64,000 nucleotides of DNA from Anopheles merus (taxonomy: Eukaryota; Arthropoda; Insecta; Diptera; Culicidae), in NCBI RefSeq assembly GCF_017562075.2, contig NC_054082.1:15659286-15723285 (forward strand), in the 5' to 3' direction. Positions within the stretch are counted from its first letter, which is position 1. The number at the start of each line of letters is the position of its first letter. Positions 23,136-36,919 of the stretch are shown in pieces. Below the pieces are notes generated by a model, which worked only from the letters and a program-made list of their open reading frames with translations, ran no database searches and was not told the origin of the DNA. Position numbers and translations under genes: made by a program.

Positions 23136-26100
23136 CTAATAGTCCGTCGATTGTGTAGCCTGTGTGTGTGTGCTGGCAGTATCCCTTGCGCAGTACGTTA
23201 CATCGTTTTATGGCGGGCAGGCAGGCGAGCAGAGAATGGAATATAACTAAATTAAATGTACGAGCAGCTACAACAGCCGGGTGCTCGTGTTTGTTTCGGG
23301 CCTAATGGTACACGATTGTACACCGTGGTGTTGTACCGCGTGTGGGCTAGCTTTTTCTTCTACCGAACGCCTACCAGTCGCTCCATCACACTTGGTAAAC
23401 AACGGCCTCAGATTGAGCGTTTTGTATCGGAGTGAAAGTCTCTTATCCTTTACGAGCCTTTCTACGAGTTCGGGGCGGGAAGGGAAATCTACTTGCAGCA
23501 CGATTGTCTGAATTTCCCGTTCCTGGACATAAAGGGAATCAAAAGGAAGGAATGAAAAAAAAAACAAACAATCGAGCTAGGTGGAATGGCGAAAACTATT
23601 TCTAGAAAAATACGACCACTTAAAATGTCCATCGCTGTCGTATGTCGCACTCTGGCGTTGTGCGGTATCCGGCCATCCGGTAAGAAATGCGCGCGCCTTT
23701 TGTAACGACGGCGAAGGTCTGTGGCTGCGGTCGATCGTTGCGGTTAACGAAGGAAGGGAACAGATTTGGTGGATTTATTTGCCTGCCGGTGATAAAACCC
23801 ACTCCCACAACAGAACAACCCGACGGAAAGATTGCACCAGAGTGCGCATTCACACAATCAATTCCTTTTTCATCGAGTGAAAATTATTTTTATGTCAATG
23901 GTTTATTGGTTGATGTCTTGGGGACGTCTCCAGTTCGGGGGGTGTAAGTGTCATGCTTATTTTTTTTTAATATCCCCCCTCAGACTTCAACTTCGAAACG
24001 AATCGCATAATTCTTGGTGGCCCGTTACGGACACCCCGTGCACCGCCACGATTCCTAATGATCGGGCTGCTAAACGATTAAAAGCACAGACACAATGCCC
24101 AATCAGGCAAGGTAAACAAACGGTATCCACACTCCACTAAACACGCCAGCCAAAGCCACACGCCACCGAACCTGATCCATCATTACTATCGAGTGCTTCA
24201 TCTTTCGGCCCAAACACGGCGACGACATGTAAATGAACAGTTACCCGAAGCGGGAGAGCAAGCGCCAAACCTCTCCGGAGCCAACAGACTGTAGTAGAAA
24301 AGCACTGTCATTAGCCAGCCGCGTGAAGCGTTTGGAAATTGTTTCATCGCAACATTCTCCGGCGAGTTGCTTGCTTGATGCCCACACAGACACACACACA
24401 CACGTACATCCGAACGCACGCCCGGTGTGATGAAAATGGAGGAAAACAAATCACCTAATGAACCTGATGAAGACTAATGAAAGTTGCTATCAGTTCCAAT
24501 TCATAAATCTCCTCCCGAGATGACCTCACGTTTAGCCGTGCGAGAAGGGAGCACCGACGGAGCAGTTTATCGTTTGCTGTGCCCGCCCGTGGAAGATCGG
24601 GGAAAAAATATGTCACGTCATTCCCGGCCAGCGGCCGCGCTGATGGTGCCATTAATCGGTGGCGATGCCGGAGGCGGCCGATATGGAAATGGAAACCTCG
24701 GCGGGGAAATGAGCACTCCTCCCGCACGCTCGGGAGATGGATTAGTAGACACGGGCCCGTGAGGCACAAGAACGGGAGCCCATGTACTGACCACAGGGCA
24801 GCCGTCCTGGGTGGAAAAGCATCATTAGTTCCAAATTCAAATAGCTGATCGGTGTTGTGTCTCTCCTCATACGAGGCTGTGCGTCGAACGACAGGGAGAC
24901 AGTGATGAGTCCAAATACGAACCCTCCTACTGCTGCTGCTCCTAAAGTGCCTATTACGACAAAATGGAATGATAATGATCTTTACTTTTTTTTCCTTGTT
25001 TTAGATCCCTCAAACCCTCTGTCTATCTGACACGGTCGCCTGGTTCGTTTGGACGTCAGGCATTCCTCAACGAACGACGAGCTACGCGTGCATTATGGCA
25101 CTACGAAAGGCGTGAGCGCAGCAAAGTGAATTGTTGTGAACTGCTGCTCGGAGCAATTAATCGACGGTTTTGTATGGCATGGGATGGGAACACCTTAGGC
25201 ACCGGCGTTGATCGGTTCTGCCATTTCCAGGGAGACTTCGGACTCCGACTGCCCCAGGGTCCACCACTTTCACCTTCCGTTCGATACCGGTTTGCATAAT
25301 GTTTAATGCATTGCTTTCGTAACACTGTCAACTCGCTGAGGCTTTCCCCCCCTTTCCTCTCAATTCCCCCTTTGCCAACTGCTAGGGACGGCCCGTGGTC
25401 TATTGGACGGAGCACGCGGATCTCGCGTACCCGAATCGTGCACCGTGATCGGCGTAAGGCGATGCGGATTGAAAGATTAAGTGACTGGGGCAGGCACCAG
25501 CAACAACATCAACCAAACCATGGTGGCGAATGAACGATGGGAATGAAGGGAACAGAAAAGATACCTGTCATCACGATCGTGGTACCAGTGGGCGGGGGGG
25601 CGGTGGTGTTGGTGGGGTGTCCTGCCCGAGATCGTGTGCTTTGCGATAATCGATCAACAATATAGCGCCTAATTAAAGATAGAAAATTCCCCGTTCTCCG
25701 ACTGTGGCTGCGATTGGTACGCGAATGGTGTTCGGCGGAGAAGGTCGGTGTACGGAATGGAGATATTTTATATAATAAATTTCAAAGCAACATTGTGTGT
25801 TTGAAGCAGCGGGAACGAGCGCACAGTTTCGCATCGCTTGATGGATCTGTGTATTCAAAAAAAAAAGGGGAATGTTTTCATCAGCTCCATAAAAGGCAGC
25901 TCGCTCACCTCTCTCCTGATCCGACGCCACGTGGTTGTTGACTTGACGGTGTGAATGTTGTTTCACTCACCTTGCTAACCCGATCTCTTGGTGGGGAGAA
26001 TGCCTCAGCCTTCTCGCCAAAAGCCAGTCTTAAGGACCTTCAAAAACAAAGCAACAAATATTAATCTCAACCAGCTTCTGGATAATCAATGGTACGGACA

Positions 26101-28019
26101 AACGCGAACGTGAAACATTATAATCACCCGGGCTTTATGTTTTCAGCATTTATCGATGAAAACAATTATGCCGTATGCAAATGGCTCTTCGGTGGAGCTC
26201 GTTAAAACAACGCGACGATTTGGCCGGGGCCAACTCCACTAATCAGTACAACTTTCTCGCACAATCTATCGCGATCGGGCCGGCACAGATCGACAGTTTC
26301 GCAACAGGCAAACGGGCCGCAGCACAGGTAAAACAGGCCCGTGCACCTAGAGGGTCCTCCTCCGCCGTCCGCCGAACCATCTATCCGCGGGGCGCTTTAA
26401 TAAATGCCAATCAATCAACCTACTGCTACACCGGCAGCCGGTCAGTGCAGGGCGCTGAGCGTCCATCGTCTCATCGTTTGCCGTATCGGTTGTCATCGCG
26501 GGCGCGGATCATTGGGTGAGCCGAGCAATTAAAGTCTCCCCGTCCGATGACCGACTGAGGGTTGCCGAACATTTTTCGCATCGGTTCGCTGGAATTCCAG
26601 GCACTCCGGACGCTTCCAGAGGTTTTGATTGATGTCCCTGCCCCCGGCTTTAGAGTCCAAACGTGAATCGCGCACGCAAGTTACAGGGCAAGATTTTCTT
26701 GTGCTGCGAAAGGAGAGTTTCCCGATTTCTTTTCACTTCAGTAAAGACCCCCCCCCCTCCCCTTCAGACAACAGCTGTGCCGCTGGCGCACCCGCTTGTG
26801 TCAGCCGAAACTCCGGGAGTCGGTTAAGATTGCTCATCAGCAGTAAAGATTTACGACTTGCGAGACTCTATCAAATCGCTCTCGCTTGTCGCATTTGATG
26901 AGTGGAGTCATGTGTCGTCAAGCGAATAGATTTGAGTAGCGTGGATACAACCTCCAAGTAAAACATCGTACAGTAGCCAAGAACCGTTCCAAAGCCGGGA
27001 TGACTACAGTAAAAGGAGCTGACTTGTGAGATGATTTAACATTTCTCGAGCGTGCGTTTAATTCTACATGGCGATGTACTTGTGGATGCTGCTCTTGGAT
27101 AAACTAACCCCATTTCTAAAGCAGGTTCCCGCCCTGCTCTTGTTCCGATGCTCTAGCCAATCAACGACCCAACAAAAAAAAAAGAGTCTAGCTCTAAAGG
27201 TTGATCCGGTAACATAAATCAAACAGTCAATGAATAAAAATCAATCGTTAGCACAATCGCTCGGAAATGGTGCGGCGGCGTGTGCTTCGAGCAAACAGAT
27301 TACATTTCCACCGTTGCCGTTGCCCGGGGAAAGGGGTTACACCGGTCATGCCGGAGCCACCGCGGCCAGAATACATAATTAACAGCGTAAAGTAATTATT
27401 TGCGCCCGCGCTGAGAATGAATCATCCCGCAGGACCGTCGCCGCTGGAGGAGTTGCCAGGCGCTGGAACGACGTGGACGTGCTGAGCGCCACAGCACGAA
27501 AGTGATAGCCCGGGCTCGGAACTGTTTTGCCGCAGGGGGAACCGTACGACCGCCGTCCGAATGGTCGTTAGGATGGCAGTGAAGTGATAACAGCGCCCCG
27601 GCAGACGTGCCACGGTGAAAAGTCGAACCGTTTATCTTCCCGGGGAGGTTCGCCCGGTCCGCTCGGTGAAAGTGACGATAGTCTAGCATTAAACTTTTAA
27701 TTGCTTCATTTCATCTTCTCGGAGAGGTTTTGGAGGTTCTTGTTTTTCTTTGTAGTTTCTGTTCTTTTCTTCGATCGCCATGAAACGTGGGCAGCAGTGG
27801 AGCGGGCGCATTTTTTTCCCCATCGAGCCACCAAGACGTAGTTAGTGGACGCTTTGTCCGGGGAAAAGGGGTTGGAAAGCAAGCAAATTCTATGGTTGTG
27901 AAAAACAACGCTGGGAATGTATTCTCTCATTACGAGCGAGCGGGCGCAACTGGAATGGGTTTGGGAATAAGGTCAACCCGTTAATGAAAGGATCGCCCGG
28001 TACGGTGACATTTATTCGC
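23136..28019. other. Unique non-coding DNA
   Basis: Nothing I can support as a gene. It has a short GT run near 23,160-23,171, a CA run at about 24,387-24,402 and several homopolymers. Open frames on both strands at 27,396-27,690 reflect GC-rich composition. Confidence 0.65.
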
Positions 28020-31000
28020 TGTAAACCTCTTAAATAAAAAATAAAAAAAAATAAAATATATATATTTGAGAAGAAATTAACGCTTGTTTAATTTATTTCA
28101 TTTGCTACACTGTCCCGAAAATCGGGGAGGGTCAACGTTTTATTGCGTTTCAAAGCCACCGAGAAACCACTGCCATAATTGAACCATCCTGCAAGAGGAT
28201 TACTTTGCCGGACGTTCGGCAAATTTCACGCTTATCGCCTTATACGAACGATGACTCGGCGTGCAAACTGCATCGCGCAGGACCAACATTTCAATCAGCT
28301 CAGCCCGGGAGACGACGCCTTCAGTCCGGGGGCCGAAAGAGCAAACCGCACAAAAAGGTAAAATAAAATCCCACCCGAAAAAGGATCGTCTCCCGGTCAA
28401 ACACACGCACAAGGATTGCCTGCTGTCTGGTCCCGGTATCCAATCCGGCTGACAGCTGTTGAAATGCAATTACACGAGAGGCTGCCGCATCCGCGACTGC
28501 ACTCGACTCGCGCCTTAAGCCGTTTTGGAGGCGTAGGCAAGCGTTTAATTTTATCGTTCCGTTTGATGAAGGACAAACACACACACACAGGCTGATGAAA
28601 TAATCCAAAAATCGTTCAGTAAGCCGAAAAGACTCCCCATTCCCCAACCATTGGAGGATCAGGTCTTATCATGTGCAAAGGGAACAAAAAAAATGCTCCA
28701 AAACTGAACTTCTCAAAACTGATGTGCTTTAATAAGAGGTAGTAGGTAAGGGAAGAACACACGCGGCTTTAGGCGCGGTTTCTCGTTTTGGACTGTTGCT
28801 TTGGAGGCTTTCGGGAAGCCCCCCTGGAGGCTACGTTCATCACGCACGCACACACACACACACGCCTTTGCGTTCGGGCGTTGATGGGTTGTCAGTTGAG
28901 CGTTGGTACATAATCGCACCTCAAACCTTCAAGACCGAGAGTGTGTCTCGTGGCCAGGGTCCATCGCGGGGGTCAATTTCATGTAGCTGTCAAGGAGGGG
29001 ACGGGCAGGTGATGCATCCTGACGTGCAGCAACCCCAAAATGCGTACCCAAAAAAGGGAACAACCGCACAGGAACGGCAAAGCGGAAGCGGAGAGTGCGA
29101 AAATCTTCACCCAGCGTGGCAGGGCGTTGAAATTGAGGCGCGCTGTGCGGTGAATTCAGCTTTAATTTTCGTCCTGTCAGAAACAAAATGGGTGCATCAT
29201 AGCCGCCCACATTCGGAGCCACCCAGCCCGGGGGCGATGGGAGAGAAGGGGAGGGCTTGATGTCTTCAACAACTCGCAGAAACGTTGCTCTTCCGCTCTT
29301 CAGCAGCAGCGAGGCGAGATCGTGCCTTGTAATGTAGAATTCCAATGACCGAGAGGTCCGGAACGAAGGCATACCGGACGACTATTGCATCGTTTTGCAC
29401 CAGAGAAACGGGTGGCGCGAGGTGTGGAGTGCCCACGGCAAACGGCTGTAATAACCTTTGGATAAATTTTTATGCAAATAAGACAACACTCATGTGCTCT
29501 GTGAATGGAGCAACGAGAACTACAGACAGTAAGAGGCAAACGAAAACATTTAGAAGAAAAAAAAAAACAAGCCGTGAAACCCTTCCGGTCGGTCGGTGAT
29601 GGTGAAGATAGGTCATTATCATAACACTGTTAGATACTTATCATGAATAGTGAGTGTTTTTTTTTTGTATAAGCATTTACTTTACCTTGCTGCACCAATG
29701 TGAATAAAAACAAATACATAAATGGTACAACATCTCACCAAGAATGATGCAGCAGTAGGAGGAGCAGTGGTCTTAGTTGACTTACCCGCAGGAGAGGGTT
29801 TCTTTGCTGGACACATCGCGCCATCTTGAGCGAAGTATACAAAACTACAACTACAAAATGCTTCCCTCCACCGCAATGCTCCTTGGACATGGACGGTTTT
29901 GGAATTAATTAAAAACCAAAGTCCCAACATAGCCAAGACACAGCTCTTCCGAATGAAGGGAAGAGTACTTCCCACTGCCCGTGCAGGTCAATCGAATCAT
30001 TGTGGCCAGCGCGCATTGCAGGTCGCAAAAGGTCGTCTCGATAAAAGATCTTGCCCAGTGCACTGGACAAGACCAGCTACCCAAATAGAGGACGCAACAG
30101 CATCGGCAACGGGTTTAGCAGAAGATGCAGCAGAGGGAATGAAAAGTAAAAAACAACGAAGAAACAAATCACTCATTTCTCTGCGCGCGAGCGAGCGGGC
30201 GCACGCTAGGATCTCTTCCGAAAGTGTGTCTTCCAATTCCAGTAACGACGGCAGCAACGAATGGTTTGTGGCATTCTATCAACCGACCATTACAGAACGG
30301 ATGCTTCCGGGAGCCAGTCGGACGGACAATTCCACCCGTTCTGGACATTCTTCTCCCAGCTAAACTTATTCGCTACCAGGTACAACATGGTTCCTGTACA
30401 AATGTCAACGCGAACCTTCTCCTCCCCCGGTGCGATTGAACACCCGGATAGGGCGACCGAAGATTCGTCCCGGGGAGAATCTCAGCGCACCTTTAAATGC
30501 GATGTTTCGTTATGTCGCTTCGCTCTGGATGTACTGGTCCGAATGCCGTTTTGAAGCGTGGTGCGGTTTGTGCCTTCCTATGCTTTGTTCTAAGACTTCC
30601 GTGTGCACCCTTTTTGTGTGACAAAGAAACATTGCGCAGCTCTCCTTTCTCTCGATTGCGGTGTTTAATTTAGTGCCGCACAAACTGGTGACTGGCAGCT
30701 TCACGGACGCAAGGCTCTACCCCGCTGGCATCCACACAAGACGAACTGTGTTTGTGTGGGATGGTGCGAGCATTCCAGCAAAGTTCCCGAAATCCTGACT
30801 CAGCCCCACTTGGCTCGGAAGTCTTTCCACCGATTGCTGTGCGTTGCATCAACGTTGCTTGGGAGAGAGAGAGAGAGAGAGATGGTCCAGTCCTCCTTCT
30901 GAATCGTCCCCTTGTAAACGATAATGTGTCACCGAAACGGACAGTCTATATGTCTCGTCATGATTAATCGCTAAATCGTGGATATTTACTCAACATAATT

Positions 31001-33660
31001 CCACTCCCAGCCCGGACAACGGCATCGCTGGGCAAGGCGGCGGTTTGTCGGTGCAGCTGGTACACAGTGTACGGTGGCCAGCGTTGGTTGCTTGTTTTTG
31101 GTTTCCGTTTTGCGATGCAATCGCACTGATAGGGCGAGGCAAAGGTCCACGGGCTGGACTTGCGCGTGTGGACAAGCGAGAACTTCTTCAGCAGCTCGCC
31201 CGTCTCCATTTGGGCGGTGTGTGCTGGTGGCCTGCACAGTTCCTTCCAATGTCTTCAACGGGTGCATTCAGGTTTGCTGTGTTCATCAAGGTATTGCTTT
31301 TCTTGCTTCGCAGCAGCTGGGAGAAGAATTTGCAGCGCAATTAATCAGCTGCATTGTTTAGGAACAATGCCTAGGATGCGGACTGAGGAATCGGTACAAG
31401 GCACACGGTAATTATTCCTATTTTTATCCGGTACTTGTTGGTCGTTGGGCGGTGGCGGTTTGGAACAGCACGATGCCGTCTGGTGATGGTTGGGCAAAGG
31501 AAGCCGGTATGCTTTCCATGTAACAATGGCTTGTTTTTTAAAGTAACAAAGATACACAATTGAAGATTTATTGGCTTGGCTTGAGAATATTTTACAAATT
31601 AGGAAATAAAATCTATCTTATTGTCGAACAAGATGTTAAAGCACTTTTGCAATTTTCTGCATCCATCAAGTCCTTCTTCAATAAAATAATATTATACAAT
31701 GAATAAATAAATTTCCAAACTACGGCTCTACCTCAAGGAGGATCGGTGTGAACTGCAATCAGTCAGAACAATCGGCGAAACATCGATTCTGTTCCAGTGC
31801 AAGCACATTACTTGATTGGTTCGAGCGTGCCTTACTGGAACCGAACCGCACCGCACCAGCGCAAGGAGGAGGAAGTTGTGCAACATCCACGAATTCATTT
31901 TTAACGATCATGTTTGGGTTTAAATGATCGACCATCGTCGTGCCCACACGGTTTTCTCCAGCCCAGTCCAGTCCACCCGGCACCCCGTCGTTTCCCGTTT
32001 TCTTCACCTTGACCCAAAACAGTTAACAACCGGTCGTCAACGATTGGAGCGCGATAAAAATTACGACAAGAGAGAAAAAAACGGTCCAGGAACGGAGCCC
32101 ATCGCCCATCTCCTGCGTTGCGTTCCGCGATCTGTTGTGTCTGTTTGTTTTGGTTTAGCGTTGAGGAGATGGGATTTTTTGTGTGTTTGTGTCTGTTTTG
32201 GTTTCGTTTGCTTATTCATCTTGTCTTCATCTCCCGGTACTGCTGCTGCTGCTGCGAGGCGGTAATTGAAGAAAACTCAGGCTGCAGTTTGCTACGGTGG
32301 ATGACATTTTCGGGTACTGTGTCGCACTGTGGAAGCATTCCCTCCCGTCCCTCTGGCAACTGGCGAGGATGGAGTCGTTGGGCGGGATGGACGGTCGGGG
32401 AATTTCGTGAGCAGCGAGTCACCGTCTGACAAATTGTTTGCAGAAATGGTCGGTTGCATTTTGTCGTCCAATCGGGTGCCCAATCGGTACATCGTTCTGA
32501 ATGTGTGTGGGGGGGTGTGTGTGTGTGTGTGTGTCCGAGTGTCCTCGTTGCTTGCTGCTCGTGCTGCAACCAAAACCCACGACTTTCCCGGGAGGGTTTT
32601 ACAGTTTGTATGTTGTTTCCTGCTTTTTGTTTTTACAACTGCAGCAACCTTTTTTTACCTTTTCCTCTGCTCGTTCAGCACTGATTTGCTCTTCTGCTGA
32701 CGGTCAGCTTTTGTCCAGAAGGAACGTCGGAGCAGGACACGGTTGCTGGTGGAGCTGAGCAGCCTTCCTAGGCGGGTGGGCGGACGGAGAAGCATGAAAG
32801 CTCAGCTTTGATACTGTGTGCAAGAGCAGAGAGCGAGAGGGGACGAAAAACAGCAACAAAAACAGGAAAGAATCTTCCCGCAGTCTGCCACTGCTGCTGC
32901 TGCTGTTGCTGCACCTTCCAGTAATGATGCTCTCCTTCCCCGCTAAGTTTCCCCCATTCTGGAGGAACGCGGGGTGCGATTCAAAGGCCAGCGATGTCGG
33001 TCCCTTGCCGGGGCTGAAGCTGATAAATGGAAGCGGCCGACTTGCTGGCGAATCGTGCCGGAACCTCTCGCGCTCGGGGAACGTATGGAATGTTTGATTA
33101 ATTATTTTTATTGGACTCTAACGATTTGCCAGTGCACACTGGCGACCAATATGCGGTCAGCGCTTTTTATTGCGCTGCGTTGACAAATTGCACGGATAAA
33201 GTCATCGAGCAAAACTTCATTAGTTGTGTTTCAAGCTAGCGCCCGGCGAATGGTTGGTCTGTGGAGGATGGCAGGGTTCGGTGGTTCCGTTCCAGGCTAT
33301 TAATGGGCTATAAAAAGAGAGCGGAAAGAATATTGGCCCACGGTTTTGAACGATTCTCATTGGCTTTTGTTGCGAATCTTCTGCACACGTTCGAAAACAG
33401 TCAATTAGATAATTTGCTAGCTTTTTTTGTTCTTTTTTTGTGAGAAAATGTGAAAGGTAAATGAAGTGTATTGCATTTACAGCTTCAGGCAATGCCAATC
33501 AACTCGATTCCATTTACTACATTTAAGGTTTTTTGAGTCGCACAGTCGACTGTCGCACAAATATTATGCGAGTGATCTAATAAAACCAAATATAATAAAT
33601 GCATTTGTTCTTTCAAATTCCAACAGATAAACCAAAGGATAGTATTTGCTAGGGAAAAGA
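28020..33660. other. Unique non-coding DNA with AT-rich islands
   Basis: AT-rich islands lie at about 28,025-28,100 (A/T runs with TATATATA) and 31,560-31,740, where AATAAA-type words occur on both strands. CA runs occur near 28,570-28,588 and 28,841-28,863, a GA run near 30,865-30,881, and a GT run at 32,515-32,534. No exon or transposon could be recognised. Confidence 0.6.
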
Positions 33661-33674
33661 TTGATCGTAGATAA

Positions 33675-33720
33675 GAGGATTGAACTCCGGATCTATTGTG
33701 TACAAGATCACCACGCATGG
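33675..33720 (-). other. tRNA-like Pol III box remnant (very weak)
   Basis: Minus-strand GGAGTTCAATCCTC (33,675-33,688) resembles a Pol III B box with one base missing. The sequence upstream of it on that strand could hold a poor A box near 33,703-33,720. No cloverleaf forms and no SINE tail is obvious. It may be a decayed tRNA-derived SINE or coincidence. Confidence 0.12.
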
Positions 33721-36700
33721 TACGGCCCTATTCGAGGACCTCATGTCCGTGTCGTTAAAAGTGAATAATATGAAAATAATCATAAGCAACATTATTTCAT
33801 CAATTCTATCTCACAAATACGGTTTACGATACTTGAATGAAAAATAATTGAATTCATACATCACTTCGAACATAACTACTCCTCCAATTGGTTCACTACG
33901 ATTGATACTCTTCAACTGTTTTCTTTAATTAAGCCACATCTTTACCATAAAATAAATAAAGCTCCCTGTACCATTCCATTCCAGCTGTACGATGCTATTG
34001 GCCGAAACATTACACCGATTTATGGTGAACACTTTTTCTAAACCGGCAATTGACAACCCGCTTAAGACACCCCCAGAGAACACAGGCGGGAATGCCTAGA
34101 CGCGTACCCATTAACACGCTGCAAGCCGGCCACCCCAAACACTTAAATTAACATATCCATTTAGGAAGTGCACGTCCACCGCACGCCGGGAGTGGTTTGC
34201 AAGCGCATCGTCTGCCTGGTCGTATTAGCTTACCGGAGACCTCGTGTAGCTCGTTCCACACTGGCAACGCTCCCCAAACGGCTCCCGCGGTCGAGCTAAA
34301 TTGGATCGTACATTCTTATCGCCGAGCACTACACTTTGATTTCAATGTTTCCTCTAGCTTCTTCCACCGCTGTCCATGGTCTGTTAGTGAGTGTAGCACC
34401 GAAGGATGTTTTGTTTCTTGTTGTGCCTGTTCCCTGCGTACCTGCATTCCCGACGTATTCTTCCCGGTGTGTGTTTGGAGTTGTGGAGCTCTGGTCCACT
34501 GGAGGCGAACCACACGGAGGTGTTTGGAGAAGGCAGCACAACCAGTGGCACAGTCATTAGCCGGACGACGGTCGCCCGGACGACGACCACAACGATGACG
34601 ACGACGATTGGATTTCACGACGGTCCAGCAATCCGCACCGTGCACACTTGGGTTGCGCTCACCCGGTAATCGAAGTTAATAAACTTCCCACCGGAGCCGG
34701 ATCCCGTGCGATGCGTCCCCGTTGTTGGGGCGGGAATTTTTAGCATGTTCGATCGGGGCTTCCGGAGCAGATTCCAAGCCTTCTCTCTCTCTCTCTGCGC
34801 TGCCCCATGCTGTGCCGACGCAGCGGAGTGTCTCAGCTTTCCTGCGCGTGTTCTGGCTTCTGGCTGGTCACAATCACAGGTTGCGGAGTACGAGAAGGTT
34901 GAAGCGACTACGTACGTACCCGTCAACCTTCACCGCGTAACTTGAGAATGTTTCAGCCACTGCACACACACACACGCGCGCGCATGTACTCCTCAACTCG
35001 CCTAGCCTAGGCTTCATGCTTCACATTTTCGGCTGATGAGGATTCCGCACTGATTTTGCCGACTCGCTCGCTGGATGATCATTCAAGCCGACCTGCCACG
35101 GGTTCCTGTGGAGCCACACAGGATGCGCACCGGGCTAGGCCAACCGCCGGCTTATAAATATGTCCCGGCATGTCGTATGGGGGCATGATTTATTGAGCTA
35201 TTCTCTGCCCATTTTATCTACGGCCGGACATCTTATCGGCGATGGCGATGCATTCACACGGCCAGATACTCGGCGGACCTGGACGCTCGAGGACAGGGAG
35301 TTAAAACATCTCCCTTGGAGGGGGGAAAAACATTACACATTACTGATATCCAATACTACAAGCCGTGTGGTGGTTGTGTGTGTGAGAGAGAGCGCTCATA
35401 ATTTACAATTGCACAGAATCATCATCAGCGTCTGCTTGTTTCGCGAGCGGGAGGATTTGTAATTGCTCATCGGATCGGATTAAATGCACCGTTGTACATG
35501 CCACTGCAGGGTGCTGCAGTCGCCCCAGAAGTCGTTCGCCCTAGTCGTAGTCGTAGTTTGCAGATCAGTTTACTAATTTGTGCAAAAGCTGCACCAACGT
35601 GCACTTCTTTTATTTCATCCCATTTACCACTGGGGGAAGGTTTTAGTGTTCACCCCAGCGAAAGATGTTTTTGAAAGAAAGCGCTAAACATTGCCAAATG
35701 CTCAATTCCGTTCCAGCTCCCTCAGTCGCTGCTTGCACGACCACCCACGGAATGTGGGCGCCGTGTCACCGCACGCCGCACGGGTCGGCGGAAGCATGTT
35801 TCGTTTAATTAAAACAAAGCACTGTCGTCAGGCGAAATCGTGATTCGCGGACGGATTCGTTATTGTTTTCTGATTATCTCGGACTGGCGAAGACACCGCA
35901 AACACGCCGGGAAGGATCCCCCCAGCTCCACCAGAATGCAGGTAAGGTGAAGGAAGCGACCGAACGAAATGCATGCACGGCGAGCGAAAAGAAAATCCCA
36001 GGGCAAAGGAGACCCCACGAAAAGATGTAAGTTGTAATTGTGTTCGATTGTTCTAGCCAGCTCGGGGACCGCACCGGGAAGTTGGGCTAACATTGTTGAA
36101 ATAATTAGTCACTGGTAGCCAGCGAACGTTCGTGAGTGCTGCGCGGCATCATTAAAAAGCGTCCCCGTCGGCACATCAGCCCGCACGACAGCGTACAACT
36201 CCCGTTTGGTTGGTTGGCCGGGTGATTGATTTCGCTTAATTTGAAATAAGCCGACCAGCTTTGACGGCACAGCCCAAGTGGAAGGGATCAAAACGTACGG
36301 CAACGGCAACCCATTTGCCAGAGTGTAAAGTGACACCCGGTCGGACCTCCGGGGAGCCTGAACCTGGGGGCCAGCTAAATGAGCAACTGCCGGCTAGTGG
36401 TGCAGCAGCGCGCATCGTCATGTTGTCTCTTAATTAGCATAGGTTTTAGAGCGGTGACGCTGGGTTTCGCGCGCAGGAACCAAGGGCCGCTAGTAATAAT
36501 GATATTTATTTCCACTGACAGGCAAACCGAGTGGACGATTCTCCAACCGCGGGGCCACCACTGGCAGGACTTGTGGAAAACCATTGGCAGACGCGATCGG
36601 CTAGAAGCTGCCGAGCTGATTGCAGCAGCTCCTGCGCACAGCGGGAGCTCATGGGCGGGCGAATAGGTGCTCTGCTTCGGTTTACCGAGAAGACCCTTGG

Positions 36701-36879
36701 GTTCATTTATTCTCATTTGCTAAAGCTTACGTCCCGTGACGTGGTCGTCGACCAACAATCACATCCAGGGTACCCCATTCCCTCCCGGGTACTCGATCAT
36801 TTCGGTGTCGGCAAAACGGTTTCCGTCAAGGGCATGGGTGCCGCCACCTTGCACTGGAGTAAGTGCAACTATTTTGTGA

Positions 36880-36919
<40 letters not shown>
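36880..36919. repeat. Compound (TG)n(GA)n microsatellite
   Basis: A TG run passes directly into a GA run at about 36,894. Both are uninterrupted. Confidence 0.95.

Noticed and set aside
35153..35160. TATAAATA as a promoter
   Set aside because: No initiator at about 30 bases and no downstream frame.
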